A stretch of 64,000 nucleotides of DNA, taken from positions 83,711 through 147,710 of the forward strand of contig JBNMQC010000002.1 in the NCBI GenBank assembly GCA_051277445.1, read 5' to 3'. This DNA is from Bermanella sp051277445. Its GTDB lineage: Bacteria > Pseudomonadota > Gammaproteobacteria > Pseudomonadales > Oceanobacteraceae. The notes below the pieces were generated by a model, which had not been told where the DNA came from, made no database searches, and saw nothing but the letters and a program-made list of their open reading frames with translations. This document shows positions 8,095-16,311 of this stretch, piece by piece. The translations under genes were made by a program, and so were the position numbers. Each line of letters opens with the position of its first letter. Position 1 is the stretch's first letter.

Positions 8095-9234
8095 ATGGAT
8101 TACGAAAGTTTAAAACTGATTTGGTGGGTGCTCATTGGCGTACTATTGATTGGCTGGGCGGTGACCGACGGCTTTGACATGGGCGTTTTAAGTTTATTAA
8201 AAGTGGTAGGGAAGACCGATAACGAGCGCCGTGTGATGCTCAATACGGTAGGCCCACACTGGGATGGCAATCAGGTATGGTTCATTACAGCTGGTGGTGC
8301 CATTTTCGCGGCCTGGCCTGTGGTGTATGCCACTGCCTTTAGCGGTTTGTATTTCGCATTGTTACTGGTGTTATTTGCCATGTTTTTTCGACCGGTGGGT
8401 TTTGAATACCGCTCAAAAATTGAAGAAGTAAAATGGCGTAATAACTGGGACTGGCTATTAACCATAGGCGGAGCGGTACCTTCATTGGTATTTGGTGTGG
8501 CATTTGGTAACTTATTTTTAGGTTTGCCGTTTACCCTTGATAACACTATGCGCAGCTTTTATGACGGCGGCTTTTTTGGCCTGCTCTCACCGTTTGCCTT
8601 ATTGGTTGGCGTAGTCAGCTTGGCCATGCTGGTGATGCATGGTGGAGCGTATTTACAAATGCGTACTCAAGATGAGTTACATGAACGCACACGTAAAGCG
8701 ACCCTGGTCACGGCATTAGTCACCCTTGTTACGTTTATGTTTGCAGGTGTTTGCTTGATGTTCTGGGTGGACGGTTATGTGATTACCGATATGAGCAAAG
8801 AAGTAGGCCAAGCCATGACGCCTATGGCAAAAACTGTTACGACGATGCAAGGTGCTTGGTTAAATAATTACACCTTATACCCAGTGACCATAGTTGCACC
8901 GATTCTCGCATTTGCAGGCTTATTGTTGACGATGTTTTTTACTGTGATGAATAAAAGCGCCCTCACATTTGTGGCCAGCTCAATTGCCATCAGCAGTATT
9001 ATTTGTACCGCAGGGTTTAGCTTGTTTCCTTTCATTATGCCTTCGAGTATTAATCCTCAGGTGAGCTTGACGGTATGGGATGTGGTTTCCAGTGAAAAAA
9101 CCTTAAATATCATGTTTATTGTCGCGATGATTTTTGTGCCGATTATTTTGGTGTATACCACGTGGGGCTACTACAAAATGTGGGGCCGTATCAGTACCCA
9201 ACACATTGAAGACAATAAGTACGGCACTTATTAA
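8095..9234 (+). CDS. cydB: Cytochrome bd ubiquinol oxidase subunit II
   Basis: CydB is the structural partner of CydA, 379 aa with about eight or nine membrane helices. The N-terminus MDYESLKLIWWVLIGVLLIGWAVTDGFDMGV is the family signature, followed by GPHWDGNQVWFITAGGAIFAAWP. AAGGAG lies just before the ATG. It is directly downstream of cydA and is followed by two tandem hairpins and then cydX. Confidence 0.97.
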   Translation: MDYESLKLIWWVLIGVLLIGWAVTDGFDMGVLSLLKVVGKTDNERRVMLNTVGPHWDGNQVWFITAGGAIFAAWPVVYATAFSGLYFALLLVLFAMFFRPVGFEYRSKIEEVKWRNNWDWLLTIGGAVPSLVFGVAFGNLFLGLPFTLDNTMRSFYDGGFFGLLSPFALLVGVVSLAMLVMHGGAYLQMRTQDELHERTRKATLVTALVTLVTFMFAGVCLMFWVDGYVITDMSKEVGQAMTPMAKTVTTMQGAWLNNYTLYPVTIVAPILAFAGLLLTMFFTVMNKSALTFVASSIAISSIICTAGFSLFPFIMPSSINPQVSLTVWDVVSSEKTLNIMFIVAMIFVPIILVYTTWGYYKMWGRISTQHIEDNKYGTY

Positions 9235-9235
9235 C

Positions 9236-9284
9236 CGCATCAACTTGATGCGATTGTCATGGGCCATATATTTAGCCCATGACA
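9236..9284 (+). other. Tandem intercistronic hairpins between cydB and cydX
   Basis: Two perfect inverted repeats lie back to back. The first is CGCATCAA and TTGATGCG around one base (9236-9252). The second is TGTCATGGGC and GCCCATGACA around ten bases (9255-9284). No T run follows, so an mRNA-stability or processing element is likelier than a terminator. It sits 31 bp upstream of the cydX start. Confidence 0.6.
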
Positions 9285-9315
9285 CAATTAGATGAATAAA
9301 TGTGAGGTAATAACA

Positions 9316-9432
9316 ATGTGGTATTTTGCTTGGATTTTAGGTGTATTGCTGGCGTGCAGTTTTGGTATTTTAAACGCACTTTGGTTAGAGGTGAATGAAA
9401 ACCTAGACCGCGAACCCGACTTAAAAGATTAA
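9316..9432 (+). CDS. cydX: CydX, small subunit of cytochrome bd oxidase
   Basis: A 38-aa gene, short enough to be missed by automatic callers. It encodes MWYFAWILGVLLACSFGILN, then ALWLEVNENLDREPDLKD, which matches the CydX pattern: an N-terminal MWYF(A/S)WILG, one membrane helix and a conserved acidic residue near the helix end. GAGG lies ten bases upstream of the ATG. CydX is needed for a stable, active bd oxidase in E. coli. Its place between cydB and ybgE is the canonical one. Confidence 0.95.
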   Translation: MWYFAWILGVLLACSFGILNALWLEVNENLDREPDLKD

Positions 9433-9468
9433 TCAGTTGTATTAATAAACACAGAATTAGGAAAGAAT

Positions 9469-9768
9469 ATGACAGATGACAATATGTTAACTAAGGTGCT
9501 GGTAGGCTTGAATCATCCGTTAGCCCGTGTGTTATCGTTCATTTTTGGTATCGGCTTATCTGTGTTTATTTTATTGTTTCCGCAACATATTGCCCGTGAT
9601 CTAACCGAGTTAGATCACGGCTTACTAAGTTTGGTGATGCTCGCCATGTGCGGCTGCTTTGTGCATGGTGTTGGCTTTAAACCTTATAATATGGTGGCTA
9701 AAACCCTATTTAGCCCCATATTATGTTGGCCCGTGGCGGGCCTTGCGGTTTGGATGTGGGTGCTTTAA
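9469..9768 (+). CDS. ybgE: Cyd operon protein YbgE
   Basis: A 99-aa membrane protein with three hydrophobic segments (VLSFIFGIGLSVFILLFP, LLSLVMLAMCGCFVHGVGF, ILCWPVAGLAVWMWVL). The CGCFVHGVGFKP stretch corresponds to the conserved VIHGVGFRP of E. coli YbgE. It is the last gene of the bd operon in many gammaproteobacteria. Its role is unknown, probably accessory to bd oxidase assembly. The gene ends 3 bp before the end of a convergent lipoprotein gene with no visible terminator between. Confidence 0.88.
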   Translation: MTDDNMLTKVLVGLNHPLARVLSFIFGIGLSVFILLFPQHIARDLTELDHGLLSLVMLAMCGCFVHGVGFKPYNMVAKTLFSPILCWPVAGLAVWMWVL

Positions 9769-9771
9769 ACG

Positions 9772-10302
9772 TTAACTTTTCTTTGCGTAAGGAAAGTTCA
9801 AATTAATGGAAGTTGGGCGAAGATAGCAGGTTGTAACTTCTTCAAATCCAATAACCTGTCCATTAACGATCTCTATTTCGGTTGTCACCGTTTTATAGCT
9901 GTCACCTAGACACTCATCGTCTTCTATAATATTTGTATTGCCTAAAAATAATTCATTATTTCGAACGTAAGCAATTTGTTTTACCAGAGGGTTTTTTTCT
10001 CGGTCATAGGTTAGATTTATCTGATATGCAGTGAGTCCAGTTTCGGTGGTGATGATTTTATCGAGAACCTCAAGGTTGCCTGTATTTTCAGTTAAAGTGT
10101 ATTTACCCTCACTATTTTTATTTGAGATAAGCTCGTTAAAGTTACTGCCTCTGAAGTTATAAATAATATCGGATAATTGTCCATTGCTTGGAAATTCTTC
10201 TGATTGCCAAGTGCCTTCTAAAACGCTGTTTTCATCATCTTCAGGGGTGCAGCCTAGTAACAATAACGGAATAACAAGAGATATAGTTTTACTGAGGTTC
10301 AT
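9772..10302 (-). CDS. Hypothetical lipoprotein
   Basis: I do not recognise the family. The 176-aa product begins with a lipoprotein signal peptide ending in the lipobox LLLGC (Cys17), so it should be lipid-anchored. The mature part is acidic and beta-rich (LEGTWQSEEF at the start, which resembles lipocalin-like or META-type small barrels) with a Cys pair near the C-terminus (DECLGDS, TTCYLRP). It is convergent with ybgE, separated by 3 bp. Function unknown. Confidence 0.7.
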   Translation of the reverse strand: MNLSKTISLVIPLLLLGCTPEDDENSVLEGTWQSEEFPSNGQLSDIIYNFRGSNFNELISNKNSEGKYTLTENTGNLEVLDKIITTETGLTAYQINLTYDREKNPLVKQIAYVRNNELFLGNTNIIEDDECLGDSYKTVTTEIEIVNGQVIGFEEVTTCYLRPTSINLNFPYAKKS

Positions 10303-10322
10303 ATAGATAAACTCGAGAAATA

Positions 10323-10353
10323 AAAAAGCCCATTGTAACCTAATGGGCTTTTT
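10323..10353 (-). terminator. Rho-independent terminator of the HIT gene
   Basis: AAAAAGCCCATT pairs with AATGGGCTTTTT around a seven-base loop. It is 56 bp downstream of the HIT-family gene, which reads towards it, and upstream of the lipoprotein start. Confidence 0.85.
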
Positions 10354-10408
10354 AAAAAAGTGAACGTGCTTTAATAACCAGTAATGAAATGTAAAGCCTC
10401 TTTAGGGC

Positions 10409-10771
10409 TTAACCCGGAGGCCATTGCAGCGTACGCCCGCCAATCACATGGTAATGCAGGTGAAATACACTCTGGCACGCCCCTTCACCATTATTCACCA
10501 CTAAACGAAAGGCCTCGCCAATGCCTGCATCCTCTGCCACTTGATTGGCCACTAGATTTAAGTGGCCAAGCACGCTTTTATCCGCCTCGGTGGCATCACA
10601 CAGTCGAGGTATGGGTTTTTTAGGAATCACTAAAATATGCACTGGTGCACAAGGGTTAATATCCTTAAACGCTAAGCACAGGTCGTCTTCGTAGACGATG
10701 TTCGCGGGAATCTCTTTGTCGATGATCTTGCTAAAAATCGTCGGGTCACTGGGCATAGGCTTTTGCATCAT
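10409..10771 (-). CDS. hinT: HIT family nucleotide phosphoramidase (HinT-like)
   Basis: A 120-aa HIT-fold protein. The catalytic triad motif HLHYHVIGG (His-x-His-x-His) is near residues 103-111. The upstream FSKIIDKEIPANIVYEDDLCLAFKDI and HILVIPKKPI are typical of the Hint branch, which hydrolyses purine nucleoside phosphoramidates and aminoacyl-adenylates. The ATG start gives the usual length. It is 18 bp downstream of the membrane-protein gene on the same strand and ends at a clear terminator. Confidence 0.92.
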   Translation of the reverse strand: MMQKPMPSDPTIFSKIIDKEIPANIVYEDDLCLAFKDINPCAPVHILVIPKKPIPRLCDATEADKSVLGHLNLVANQVAEDAGIGEAFRLVVNNGEGACQSVFHLHYHVIGGRTLQWPPG

Positions 10772-10789
10772 GCTACTCCTGATAAAGGG

Positions 10790-11578
10790 TTATTTTGCTT
10801 TCGATAAATTATCGCGCAGGCTGGCCATGTCTCTTAATCGATTAAACCAAAAGGGGGCACCAAGTGAGATCAATATACTGCTAAATATAATCCCTAGCCA
10901 ATGGCCTATAGTTGCAATGTTTAATGAAAAATAATACTCCGGCCACTGCTCAGGGGTAATTTCAAACATTAATGCGCTGAGTTGGGGTTGTATTTGAATA
11001 TCTAAGGATTCGCTGGATGGCTCGAGATTCAACTGTTGAGATAGGGTGTTGGCTTGTTGTCGAAAGGCACTGTCATGATTGAGCTGGTTGAGAAGTGAGA
11101 AGCAATTGAGCTGGAAAACAAAGCAAATTAAGAATGCGAGAATAATACTGAGTTGATGCATCCATTGTTTAAATCGCTGGCTCATGATCACTTCAAGGGT
11201 TTCAAAGTGATCGAGTATTTTTTGCTTAAGCTGTTCTTTTTCCTCAATGCTCACATCTTTTGTATTACTGATTAATGATATGAGATCTTGTCGGCCGATA
11301 TTAGTGAGTTTTAACTTGTTGCCAGGTACATCTAAAGGCAAAGCCGTTGCGTACAAGGTACTAGGAAAGCGTTTATCAAAGTGCTCAAGAATGGTTTGAA
11401 TAACCTTGTGTTCAACAAAGTCCATATTCTGAAAAAACTGAGTGAGTACGGTTTTAAGATTTTTAAAGCGCAAATTGAGTGCAGCTTGAGCGCCTTGCAC
11501 CAATGCGGTTATCAACAAGCTAAACAGCAGCATAACCGCAATAAAACCAATGAGAATACCCAGTACGTCCATTAACAT
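10790..11578 (-). CDS. Membrane protein of unknown function
   Basis: A 262-aa protein with one N-terminal helix (LGILIGFIAVMLLFSLLITAL), a soluble helical region of about 110 residues, a central helix (LSIILAFLICFVFQLNC), a periplasmic-type loop and a C-terminal helix ending SILISLGAPFWFNRLRDMASLR. I recall the closing SLGAPFWF...L motif from a widespread but uncharacterised membrane family. AAGGAA six bases upstream supports the ATG. It appears to form a two-gene operon with the HIT gene. Function unknown. Confidence 0.7.
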   Translation of the reverse strand: MLMDVLGILIGFIAVMLLFSLLITALVQGAQAALNLRFKNLKTVLTQFFQNMDFVEHKVIQTILEHFDKRFPSTLYATALPLDVPGNKLKLTNIGRQDLISLISNTKDVSIEEKEQLKQKILDHFETLEVIMSQRFKQWMHQLSIILAFLICFVFQLNCFSLLNQLNHDSAFRQQANTLSQQLNLEPSSESLDIQIQPQLSALMFEITPEQWPEYYFSLNIATIGHWLGIIFSSILISLGAPFWFNRLRDMASLRDNLSKAK

Positions 11579-11761
11579 GGTGATTTCCTTATGATCATAA
11601 ATGGCGGCAAGTATGCCAGCGTATGGGGTTGCGCACTAGTGATTGCTCACACTGTAAGATGAGGTTGTCTTCGCGGGTCAATATTCTGTGCTAGATTAGC
11701 CTTGCTCTGTATTTGTGCGCACATTAGTATCATTCGTCAAATGTATACAGGGTAAAGATTT

Positions 11762-13129
11762 ATGCCAGTCAACGATGCTTGTTTAGAAAGCAGGCCAAAC
11801 GTAGCGGTTATTGGCGCGGGGTTGGCGGGTTTGTCAGCGGCATGGCTATTAAGTAAGCAATATCATGTCACCTTGTATGAACGCCATGAAAAAGCGGGCA
11901 TGGGTGTATTTACATCGGATTACTCGTCAAATGGCATCCATAGTCGTATCGATATTCCTTTAAGAATCTTCACACCCAGTTATTATCCGAGTTTGTTTGC
12001 CTTATACGACTATTTGGATATTGAAATGGAGGCCAGTGACCATGCCGCCGTCTATCAATATTTATTGCCAAACCAAACCATTAAGCCCTTTTTCCAGTAT
12101 AAAAATAGTAAATGTCTTGGATTTAAATTCAGCTTTCTTGCACTGAATACTTTGAATTACAAAGGGCTTGTACTGACCTTGGCTCAATATCGATTTTTTA
12201 AGACGATTCAATATGATGTAAAACACAGTGATGATTTATCAAGTATCACGTTCAGTGAATATTTAGTCGAGAAAACTTTTAACCCTCGGTTCATCAATGA
12301 AATGCTGATGCCAGCATTAGCGGTGACGCTTACATGCGACTTTGAGTCGGTTGGTCAGTACCCTGCGGATTTAATTTTAGATTATTTAACCTGTGGCGTG
12401 ATGCAAGAAGGCATCGTTCGAGCAAAGCAAGGTGTTGATGGAATTGTGCCAAAACTCACACAGGGCTATGACGTCAAATGTGCCCATGAAGTGGTTTCGA
12501 TTCAGTCACAACAAGATACTGTGCTTTTGACGATAAAAAACAACATATTAGATGAGCAGTTCGAGAAAGCATTCGACCATGTGATTGTTGCCAGCCAAGC
12601 GGATATCGCCGCTAATATGTTATCGTTTAGTGCTGGGGCGTTTGATCAGCAATCGGCATTGCTAAAGCGTATCCCTATGGAAACTTCCCGCATGGTGTTG
12701 CATACGGATACGAATTTAATCAGCAATACTAAACGGGCCAGTCCAGTGAGTTATCTGTTAGCCGATTCTGAATCCCGTGCTGCCACCACTGTGGACTTAA
12801 CCAAAGCATTTAGTACCTATCAAGATCAACAGCCCGTTTTTCAAACGTGGCACCCCATTAAACAGCCTGCACCCTCATCTGTCATTGCTCAGGCGGATTT
12901 TACACGTCCATTGGTTACCTTAGACAGTCGTGAAGCGGTGGCGGAGTTACAAGCGCTCAACACCCATAGCCGGGTTAAAATATGTGGCTCGTACATGGCG
13001 AATCGATTTCCATTATTGGACGCGGCGGTGGAATCCAGTGTCACGATGGCACGCCAGATGGGTGTTGAAATTCCTTGGGAATCTAAGCTTGAAGATACAA
13101 GCAATACTGAATCTGCAGCCACAGTATGA
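11762..13129 (+). CDS. FAD-dependent oxidoreductase, amine-oxidase/desaturase-like
   Basis: A 455-aa flavoprotein. The N-terminus carries the FAD dinucleotide-binding motif VAVIGAGLAGLSAAWLLS followed by TLYERHEKAGMG, as in flavin amine oxidases, phytoene desaturases and COG2907-type proteins. Unlike COG2907 proteins it lacks the GGHTNTV stretch and instead reads SRIDIPLRIFTPSYYPSLF. A conserved C-terminal FAD contact is suggested by ICGSYMANRFPLLDAAVESS. Its stop overlaps the next gene's ATG (ATGA), so the two are translationally coupled. The pair may introduce a double bond and a methyl group into a lipid or isoprenoid; this is inference. The substrate is unknown. Confidence 0.7.
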   Translation: MPVNDACLESRPNVAVIGAGLAGLSAAWLLSKQYHVTLYERHEKAGMGVFTSDYSSNGIHSRIDIPLRIFTPSYYPSLFALYDYLDIEMEASDHAAVYQYLLPNQTIKPFFQYKNSKCLGFKFSFLALNTLNYKGLVLTLAQYRFFKTIQYDVKHSDDLSSITFSEYLVEKTFNPRFINEMLMPALAVTLTCDFESVGQYPADLILDYLTCGVMQEGIVRAKQGVDGIVPKLTQGYDVKCAHEVVSIQSQQDTVLLTIKNNILDEQFEKAFDHVIVASQADIAANMLSFSAGAFDQQSALLKRIPMETSRMVLHTDTNLISNTKRASPVSYLLADSESRAATTVDLTKAFSTYQDQQPVFQTWHPIKQPAPSSVIAQADFTRPLVTLDSREAVAELQALNTHSRVKICGSYMANRFPLLDAAVESSVTMARQMGVEIPWESKLEDTSNTESAATV

Positions 13130-14052
13130 AAGGTATTCCCAAACATGAATGGCCTGCCGATTTGGGTGATGAGTTTCATGATTTACAAGAGCTTGCCTTA
13201 AATACGGACTTTGAAACGGGTGAATTAAAGGGCAGTTGGGGAAATTTAGGTTATTGGTACAACGAGCAAGGTGACCCTATTCATGGCTATAGTGATGCTG
13301 CGCAACAGTTGTCCCATGCACTGGGTAAGTTTGCCAATTTATCATCCAATCAAACGGTGCTTGATTTAGGCTTTGGCTGTGGTGATCAGGTCATTCATTG
13401 GCATCAAGCCTTCTCCGTGTCTTGTGTTTATGGTGTGAATTTGTCGAAGATTCAAACCGAGTATGCGCAGAAAAAAATGCAAGTATGGGGTATTGCAGAA
13501 AATGCTCATGTTAAACAAGGTAGCGCTGCCGACCCTCAAGCATGGTATGAATTTCCTCGTGATTTTGATCGAATCATCGCATTGGACTGTGCCTACCATT
13601 TTTCCAATAAACTGCAATTCTTCCAATTGTGTGCTCATCAGTTAAAGGACTGTCAGCATCAAGACGCTCAGCTGGTACTGAGTGACTTAGTATTGAGTCA
13701 GCCTTTAAAGGGACTGTTTAATAAAACCGTACTGAGTTTGATTTGTTATTTGAGCCGGATACCTAGGCAAAATATTAAAACACGGGCTGAATATGAACGT
13801 GAGCTTTGCGATGTGGGTTTAGAGCTGATGGATTACAAAGATGTCTCTGAGCGTGTGATGATACCTTTTTCAGATTGGGTATTTATGAGCAAACGGCATG
13901 TGAGCAAAATGTCGGGTACCAATACTAACTTAACACGTTTAAAGAACTTGCCTTGGAGTAAGTATGTGGGAACAGCGCTGTTTTTACGATGGGCAAGGCG
14001 ACATGATATTTTCCAATACGCATTTCTGCGTATTGGTTTGAAACGCCTTTAG
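13126..14052 (+). CDS. SAM-dependent methyltransferase
   Basis: A 308-aa class I methyltransferase. Motif I is VLDLGFGCGDQ (about residues 83-93), preceded by GNLGYWYNEQGDPIHGYSDA, a lead-in like that of small-molecule C- or O-methyltransferases (sterol/tocopherol type). The Asp of the DFDRIIALDCAYHF stretch matches motif II. It lacks the ENVG and Tyr motifs of cyclopropane fatty acid synthases, so I do not call it Cfa. The start lies in the ATGA overlap with the FAD oxidoreductase gene. It converges with the MscS gene, with one base between stops and no visible terminator. The substrate is unknown, probably hydrophobic because the C-terminus is basic and aromatic. Confidence 0.75.
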   Translation: MKGIPKHEWPADLGDEFHDLQELALNTDFETGELKGSWGNLGYWYNEQGDPIHGYSDAAQQLSHALGKFANLSSNQTVLDLGFGCGDQVIHWHQAFSVSCVYGVNLSKIQTEYAQKKMQVWGIAENAHVKQGSAADPQAWYEFPRDFDRIIALDCAYHFSNKLQFFQLCAHQLKDCQHQDAQLVLSDLVLSQPLKGLFNKTVLSLICYLSRIPRQNIKTRAEYERELCDVGLELMDYKDVSERVMIPFSDWVFMSKRHVSKMSGTNTNLTRLKNLPWSKYVGTALFLRWARRHDIFQYAFLRIGLKRL

Positions 14053-14053
14053 T

Positions 14054-14896
14054 CTAATGACTTGGGTGAATTTCAAGCGGATGAGCGGGTGCTAAGGTGC
14101 TTGCAAACAGGCTGCCTTCGAATAACTCTTTGTCATGTAATGCTTCAATCACTCTTTCGGCAATATCCGTTGCCATGGCTTTTTCAAAGCGCACATCCAG
14201 CACATAAGCCTTTATTTTTAGGTGATAATAAAAGTCATCCTGAAAGACGGGGAATACAGTTGCTACGATGGGTTTTTTCAAATACACATAGTAACTGCAT
14301 TTTGCCGCATCTAACGCAATGTTTTTCAGTTTGGCTACCGGAATGCTCACTGGAAAGTGCAAATCAATGGCGACCATCTCATTTAGTTCACCGTTGTTTG
14401 AATTGCTAATGGGCATTTTTAAAATATCCGCATTGGGTACGGTGATGACATTATCATCAAATGTGTGCAATTTCGTGGTGCTTAAATCTAGGCTGATGAC
14501 TTCGCCATAATGCTCACCCACTTGCACCATATCGCCAATTTTAAAACGTGGAGAAATGGCCATCATGATACCAGCGACGAGATTTTTAGCCGCATCTTGT
14601 GAGGCCAAGCCCAGCGCTAAACCTAATGAACCCAAAGATGCATAGATCACAGACTGAGGCGGCTGAATGATGCCAATCACAATATAAGAAATGGCCGCGA
14701 ACCATAACAGCACCCGTAACACAGGGAAGGTCTGCGCTAATTGAATACGGTATTTAGGGTTGTAATTAACAAGCGTATTAATGGCCCAGCGTATACCGAC
14801 TAAAACCAGCCAGGTGAACACCAAGGTGCCTAAAATAGAGGCTAAGGTCGTGTAGGAGAATAGATCAACAAACTGCTGAAAAACGTTCTTATCCAT
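14054..14896 (-). CDS. Small-conductance mechanosensitive channel, MscS family
   Basis: A 280-aa MscS-fold channel. Three membrane helices are visible (residues about 18-38, 60-80 and 85-115). The last is the pore helix, LGSLGLALGLASQDAAKNLVAGIM, with the Gly/Ala packing and the QDAAKN turn of the family. The beta domain follows: FKIGDMVQVGEHYGEVISLDLSTTKLHTFDDNVITVPN. It starts 7 bp after the stop of the upstream P-loop-like gene, so the two are almost certainly one transcript. Family members release solutes on membrane tension; a link to the partner protein is inference. Confidence 0.9.
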   Translation of the reverse strand: MDKNVFQQFVDLFSYTTLASILGTLVFTWLVLVGIRWAINTLVNYNPKYRIQLAQTFPVLRVLLWFAAISYIVIGIIQPPQSVIYASLGSLGLALGLASQDAAKNLVAGIMMAISPRFKIGDMVQVGEHYGEVISLDLSTTKLHTFDDNVITVPNADILKMPISNSNNGELNEMVAIDLHFPVSIPVAKLKNIALDAAKCSYYVYLKKPIVATVFPVFQDDFYYHLKIKAYVLDVRFEKAMATDIAERVIEALHDKELFEGSLFASTLAPAHPLEIHPSH

Positions 14897-14903
14897 GGTT
14901 CAC

Positions 14904-16082
14904 CTAGTATAAATAATTCATGCTAATTAAGTTGCGAATCACCACGGCAGAAATGATCAGTTTTAAGCTATAGGCATCACTGCGGGCCAGCTCTTCATTT
15001 TTATCTAAAATACCCAAAACACGTAAGTGTTCTAGGATCATTTTACTTTCACTTAAACTGACACGAAAAATAGTGTGATGCTCTTTAATAGAAAGTTGCC
15101 CATGGGTGCTAATCTCTGCCAGTGTGAATAACTCCAGTTTGGTCAGTTTTTTAAGTGGTGAGATATCAATCTCTTGCGGCGATAAAATAAAAATACTTTG
15201 TGGTTTGGTGCCATAGGTAAGATTATTCAAACAATAAAACAGGCCCAGTTCCACGCACCCTTTGCTGCGTTTGGATATGTCATTTACGGGGCTTTTTTCA
15301 TTGGCTAGTTGATCAATAGCAATATCATTGATGGTATGAAAACCGCCATAAGAAAACCGTTTAATGAGAAGATCACGTATCTGGCTTTCATTAAAATTAG
15401 CAATATGCTGCTGGTGGGAAAATAAGTTACCAAATTGATAGCCATAGCTTAATCGGCGCCAGGCTTGTTCTTCGCCGGCTAATATCCATAAATGATGACC
15501 CCGACTGGCGAGGATAATTGCACTAAATGTATCGACCACTACTTGTGCATCAAGAGTACGCTGCACCAAGAAGTGAATGTTATCAACGGTAATAACACAA
15601 GCAGGCAATTGATTAAGCGCTTCGATGAAGGTATCTAAATTATATTCTTTTGGCTCAATGGCTAATAAGAGTGCCAAGGTATTGATGACATCTTGTTCGC
15701 TAGTGAGGCGTCTTTCTAAATTTAATTGCTTGAACGCTTGGTCCTGTTGCTTGAGTTCAGTAGTGAACATGTTTAATAGGGTCGATAGTCCTGTGCCTTT
15801 TTCACCATAGATGCCACAGCTGACATTTCGACCACCTTGCCACAAGCGGCAGCAGTCTAATAAAAAGTCTAGGTCTTTGCGCTCTAGCGTTCGTGAGTCT
15901 AGACCGCCTAAAGGGCCATCATAAAAAGCACTTTTTAGCCCGGCATCTAACGAAAGATAAAAATCAGACTGATAGAAACGGCTCACTTGATCCAGTGCCA
16001 CGGAATTGTCTTCTTTTTCAGGCAGCCAGCGCTGTTTTGTCGCCTGCCATTGTTCGGCAAACCATTCTTGTATCTTAGGCAT
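14904..16082 (-). CDS. P-loop ATPase-like protein with degenerate Walker motifs, partner of MscS
   Basis: A 392-aa soluble protein with an AAA/STAND-like layout. A P-loop-like stretch lies at residues 93-101 (GEKGTGLST), in which the invariant Walker A lysine is Leu99. The Walker B-like strand ACVITVDN (161-168) has Asn where the catalytic Glu is expected. Further on come an arginine-rich sensor-like region (WRRLSYGYQFGN) and a C-terminal winged-helix-like part (LTKLELFTLAEISTHGQLSIKEHH...LEHLRVLGIL). It is upstream of and tightly coupled to the MscS gene. If the substitutions are real it may bind but not hydrolyse nucleotide. I do not know a named family, and function is unknown. Confidence 0.65.
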   Translation of the reverse strand: MPKIQEWFAEQWQATKQRWLPEKEDNSVALDQVSRFYQSDFYLSLDAGLKSAFYDGPLGGLDSRTLERKDLDFLLDCCRLWQGGRNVSCGIYGEKGTGLSTLLNMFTTELKQQDQAFKQLNLERRLTSEQDVINTLALLLAIEPKEYNLDTFIEALNQLPACVITVDNIHFLVQRTLDAQVVVDTFSAIILASRGHHLWILAGEEQAWRRLSYGYQFGNLFSHQQHIANFNESQIRDLLIKRFSYGGFHTINDIAIDQLANEKSPVNDISKRSKGCVELGLFYCLNNLTYGTKPQSIFILSPQEIDISPLKKLTKLELFTLAEISTHGQLSIKEHHTIFRVSLSESKMILEHLRVLGILDKNEELARSDAYSLKLIISAVVIRNLISMNYLY

Positions 16083-16244
16083 GTGAGCGGTGTCCTTATT
16101 CTTGGCTCAGTATGCCAGCGTTTTGGTGCGGGTGTCATTAGGTGTATTCAGCATCCGTGAAGTGAATACTGGATAGGGCTAAAACAGCAACACAGTTAAA
16201 CTGATGAGAGATGGACGGCAGTATTCTCTTAGAAAAAGACGGTC

Positions 16245-16291
16245 TGCTGGGTATAAAAACAGATGTTTCGCCATCTACCTTATACCCAGCA
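16245..16291. other. Two-tier hairpin downstream of the PhoD gene
   Basis: TGCTGGGTATAA (16245-16256) pairs perfectly with TTATACCCAGCA (16280-16291). Inside the loop AGATG pairs with CATCT. It starts about 20 bp beyond the phosphatase stop on the minus strand. No long T run follows on that strand, so it is either a weak terminator or a 3'-end stability structure. Confidence 0.5.
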
Positions 16292-16311
16292 CAGTATTTA
16301 ACTGGCTACGT

